DNA of 64,000 nucleotides. Source: Fragum whitleyi (Eukaryota > Mollusca > Bivalvia > Cardiida > Cardiidae). The stretch lies in NCBI GenBank assembly GCA_948146395.1, contig OX411549.1, forward strand, positions 37,346,693 to 37,410,692, written 5' to 3'. Made by a program: the position numbers and the translations under genes. Below are positions 62,778 to 64,000 of this stretch, one piece after another. Below the pieces are notes generated by a model. That model made no database searches, had not been told where the DNA came from, and saw nothing but the letters and a program-made list of their open reading frames with translations. Positions within the stretch are counted from its first letter, which is position 1. Each line of letters begins with the position of its first letter.

Positions 62778-64000
62778 TTATGCTTTGGTCAAACCCTCTG
62801 ACCCATTCGCTTTGGCACTTGGTTCACTCTTCCTGAGACACGCGTCTGAACGTTGGACAAGTGTCACGCCGGAACACCTAGCTGGTTTATCTAACCCTGT
62901 TTCAGTTTCATCAGAGGTTTGACTCCTTTCTAGAATCTTTGGGAGAGGCTTTTCGTAAGACCTACCCTTGAACAGATTATCTTGCTCTCCACGTTTTACA
63001 AACTCTTGGACTGAGATGGCCGGTTCACAATGACTAGGGCCTTGATCAGCCTTACATGGACCTGAAGTATCGCAATGAAACTTCTTTACGTGCTTTTTCA
63101 GATATACTCCCTTCTTGAAAGTACTTCTGCAATACATACAACCTAATCTCCTCTTCATAGTATCAGAATCATCTATTCTTGGTCGGGTCCCGGAATGCAC
63201 GAAATGCCTCATACAAAGTTGTTTCTTAGCTTCTGAACCAGTTCTCTTATATTCTAGCCTAGCGATGCTCTTCTTTGTTTGTTGTACACAACCTATTCTT
63301 CCAGATGTGTAAAGTTTGTGAGCTTTGCCGTTTAACATAAGAGACTGTGTACCTAGGTCAACAATACCTTTATATACCTGCATAAAGTCTAGACCCAAGA
63401 TTCCGTCCGCCTCAATGTCTGCAACTATCATATGGGCTGGGAACTTGGAACTGTCAATTTCTATTTCTATCTGTGATGTTCCGAGGACATCAATTGAAGA
63501 ACCTGGAGCTGTGATAACTGGTTTGCACGACTCAGTGTCGTACTTATGATTCAGCAGCTTCAAAACCCTATGAGACAATACGCTTACAGTAGCCCCAGTG
63601 TCTATCTGAAAGTCAAAGCTACGGTTATTTATCCTTGCTTCGATAAATAACCCTGATCCCCTTCGTTCCGAACTTTTGTTGTCAGACCTCTCTCTGTTCT
63701 GAGGACATCTATTCCTAAGGTGGTAATATGATCCACAAATGCAACAAGCTCTTCGCTTAGCTTCCATGGTCCCACGTTTGTCTCTGGACTCAGATCGGTT
63801 GTTTTGGAACCTTGGCTGGTTAGGCCCTCTATTTTTCCAATTCGGCTTGTTACCGTTGTTCGAGTTTCGCTGTTGGTTCTTAGATCGCTGCAAACTCTCC
63901 AAACCATTTTTCATCTTCCGTATTTCTTCCTTTATTTGCTTAATTTCTGCAACCACTTCTTCAAGGCCAGTAGCCTTGGTTTCAGACACAGTGTGGAGAT
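62778..64000 (-). CDS. Retrotransposon gag C-terminus + aspartic protease + C2H2 finger (runs off window)
   Basis: Minus-strand frame, open to the right edge, stop at 62778; 403 codons from the first GTG at 63989, but the true start lies outside. Order in the visible part: a coiled, charged start (EEVVAEIKQIKEEIRKMKNG), a basic Asn/Arg-rich stretch, a CCHC zinc knuckle (CCICGSYYHLRNRC, C-x2-C-x4-H-x4-C), then a retropepsin-like protease with DTGATVSVLS and later ILGLDFM. After about 80 residues comes a C2H2 finger (CMYCRSTFKKGVYLKKHVKK then FHC; C-x2-C-x12-H-x4-H) and a Ser/Glu-rich tail. Gag knuckle followed by protease is Ty3/gypsy order. No RT, RNase H or integrase follows before the LTR, only 106 bases. 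The frame itself is unbroken. Confidence 0.85.
   Translation of the reverse strand, partial: LHTVSETKATGLEEVVAEIKQIKEEIRKMKNGLESLQRSKNQQRNSNNGNKPNWKNRGPNQPRFQNNRSESRDKRGTMEAKRRACCICGSYYHLRNRCPQNRERSDNKSSERRGSGLFIEARINNRSFDFQIDTGATVSVLSHRVLKLLNHKYDTESCKPVITAPGSSIDVLGTSQIEIEIDSSKFPAHMIVADIEADGILGLDFMQVYKGIVDLGTQSLMLNGKAHKLYTSGRIGCVQQTKKSIARLEYKRTGSEAKKQLCMRHFVHSGTRPRIDDSDTMKRRLGCMYCRSTFKKGVYLKKHVKKFHCDTSGPCKADQGPSHCEPAISVQEFVKRGEQDNLFKGRSYEKPLPKILERSQTSDETETGLDKPARCSGVTLVQRSDACLRKSEPSAKANGSEGLTKA

Noticed and set aside
62562..62801. A 79-codon + frame with an ATG near 62562
   Set aside because: It lies across the U3 part of the LTR and the end of the gag-protease frame on the other strand.

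Overview
ORGANISM. The window reads as AT-rich animal nuclear DNA, most likely from a mollusc and probably a bivalve. There are no bacterial-type operons. Coding exons are short, have GT/AG borders and are separated by introns of 4-14 kb. The space between is packed with element types I associate with bivalve genomes: a tRNA-headed SINE with an ATTG-type tail (RUDI/V-SINE-like), Helentron-type non-autonomous elements carrying tandem repeats, Tc1-type transposases, Penelope-like elements, a non-LTR retroelement and a Ty3/gypsy-like gag-protease. The phylum call is inference from repeat style, not from a species-diagnostic gene. GENES. Two paralogous sulfotransferase genes lie head to tail on the + strand. 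Gene A enters from the left: its penultimate exon is 1-183 and its last exon 4633-4994. Gene B is complete as join(21926-22267, 30287-30353, 44089-44328, 57887-58242), 1005 nt, 334 residues plus stop, with every exon junction in phase. It encodes a type II Golgi-type membrane protein with a PAPS 5'-phosphosulfate loop (PGSGNTW) and a 3'-phosphate motif (IIRDPFES), like the WSCD (WSC-domain) sulfotransferase family but without a visible WSC domain. Both genes share the phase-1 intron before the last exon, so they are tandem duplicates. LAYOUT. 1-5 kb: end of gene A, with a 926-bp inverted-repeat transposon starting at base +10 of its intron. 5-22 kb: intergenic repeats, including Penelope RT debris, a dead Tc1 transposase, a SINE with a 13-bp target duplication, several MITE families and a nested 2.3-kb palindrome. 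22-30 kb: gene B intron 1, with three exon-like open blocks, one holding a hydrophobic segment directly followed by a 2A-like GDIESNPGP motif, then a Tc1 fragment. 30-44 kb: intron 2, with a 1.9-kb Helentron-type element (twelve 145-bp monomers) nested inside a MITE, a roughly 99%-identical 1.37-kb duplication, a Penelope GIY-YIG fragment, a Tc1 pseudogene and more minisatellites. 44-58 kb: intron 3, with tRNA-like heads, a 168-bp degenerate tandem array and a 3.6-kb 5'-truncated non-LTR retroelement on the minus strand. 58-64 kb: downstream of gene B, a second Helentron-type array, a SINE with a 12-bp target duplication, and an LTR with a TATA box next to a gag-protease-C2H2 reading frame that lacks reverse transcriptase. 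HOW IT FITS TOGETHER. The only clear host function is sulfation of a secretory-pathway substrate by the two paralogs. Everything else is mobile DNA that has expanded the introns, in three cases to within about 50 bp of a splice site. The most unusual items are the 2A-like exon candidate in intron 1, the shared end architecture of three Helentron-type families, and the RT-less gag-protease element beside its LTR.
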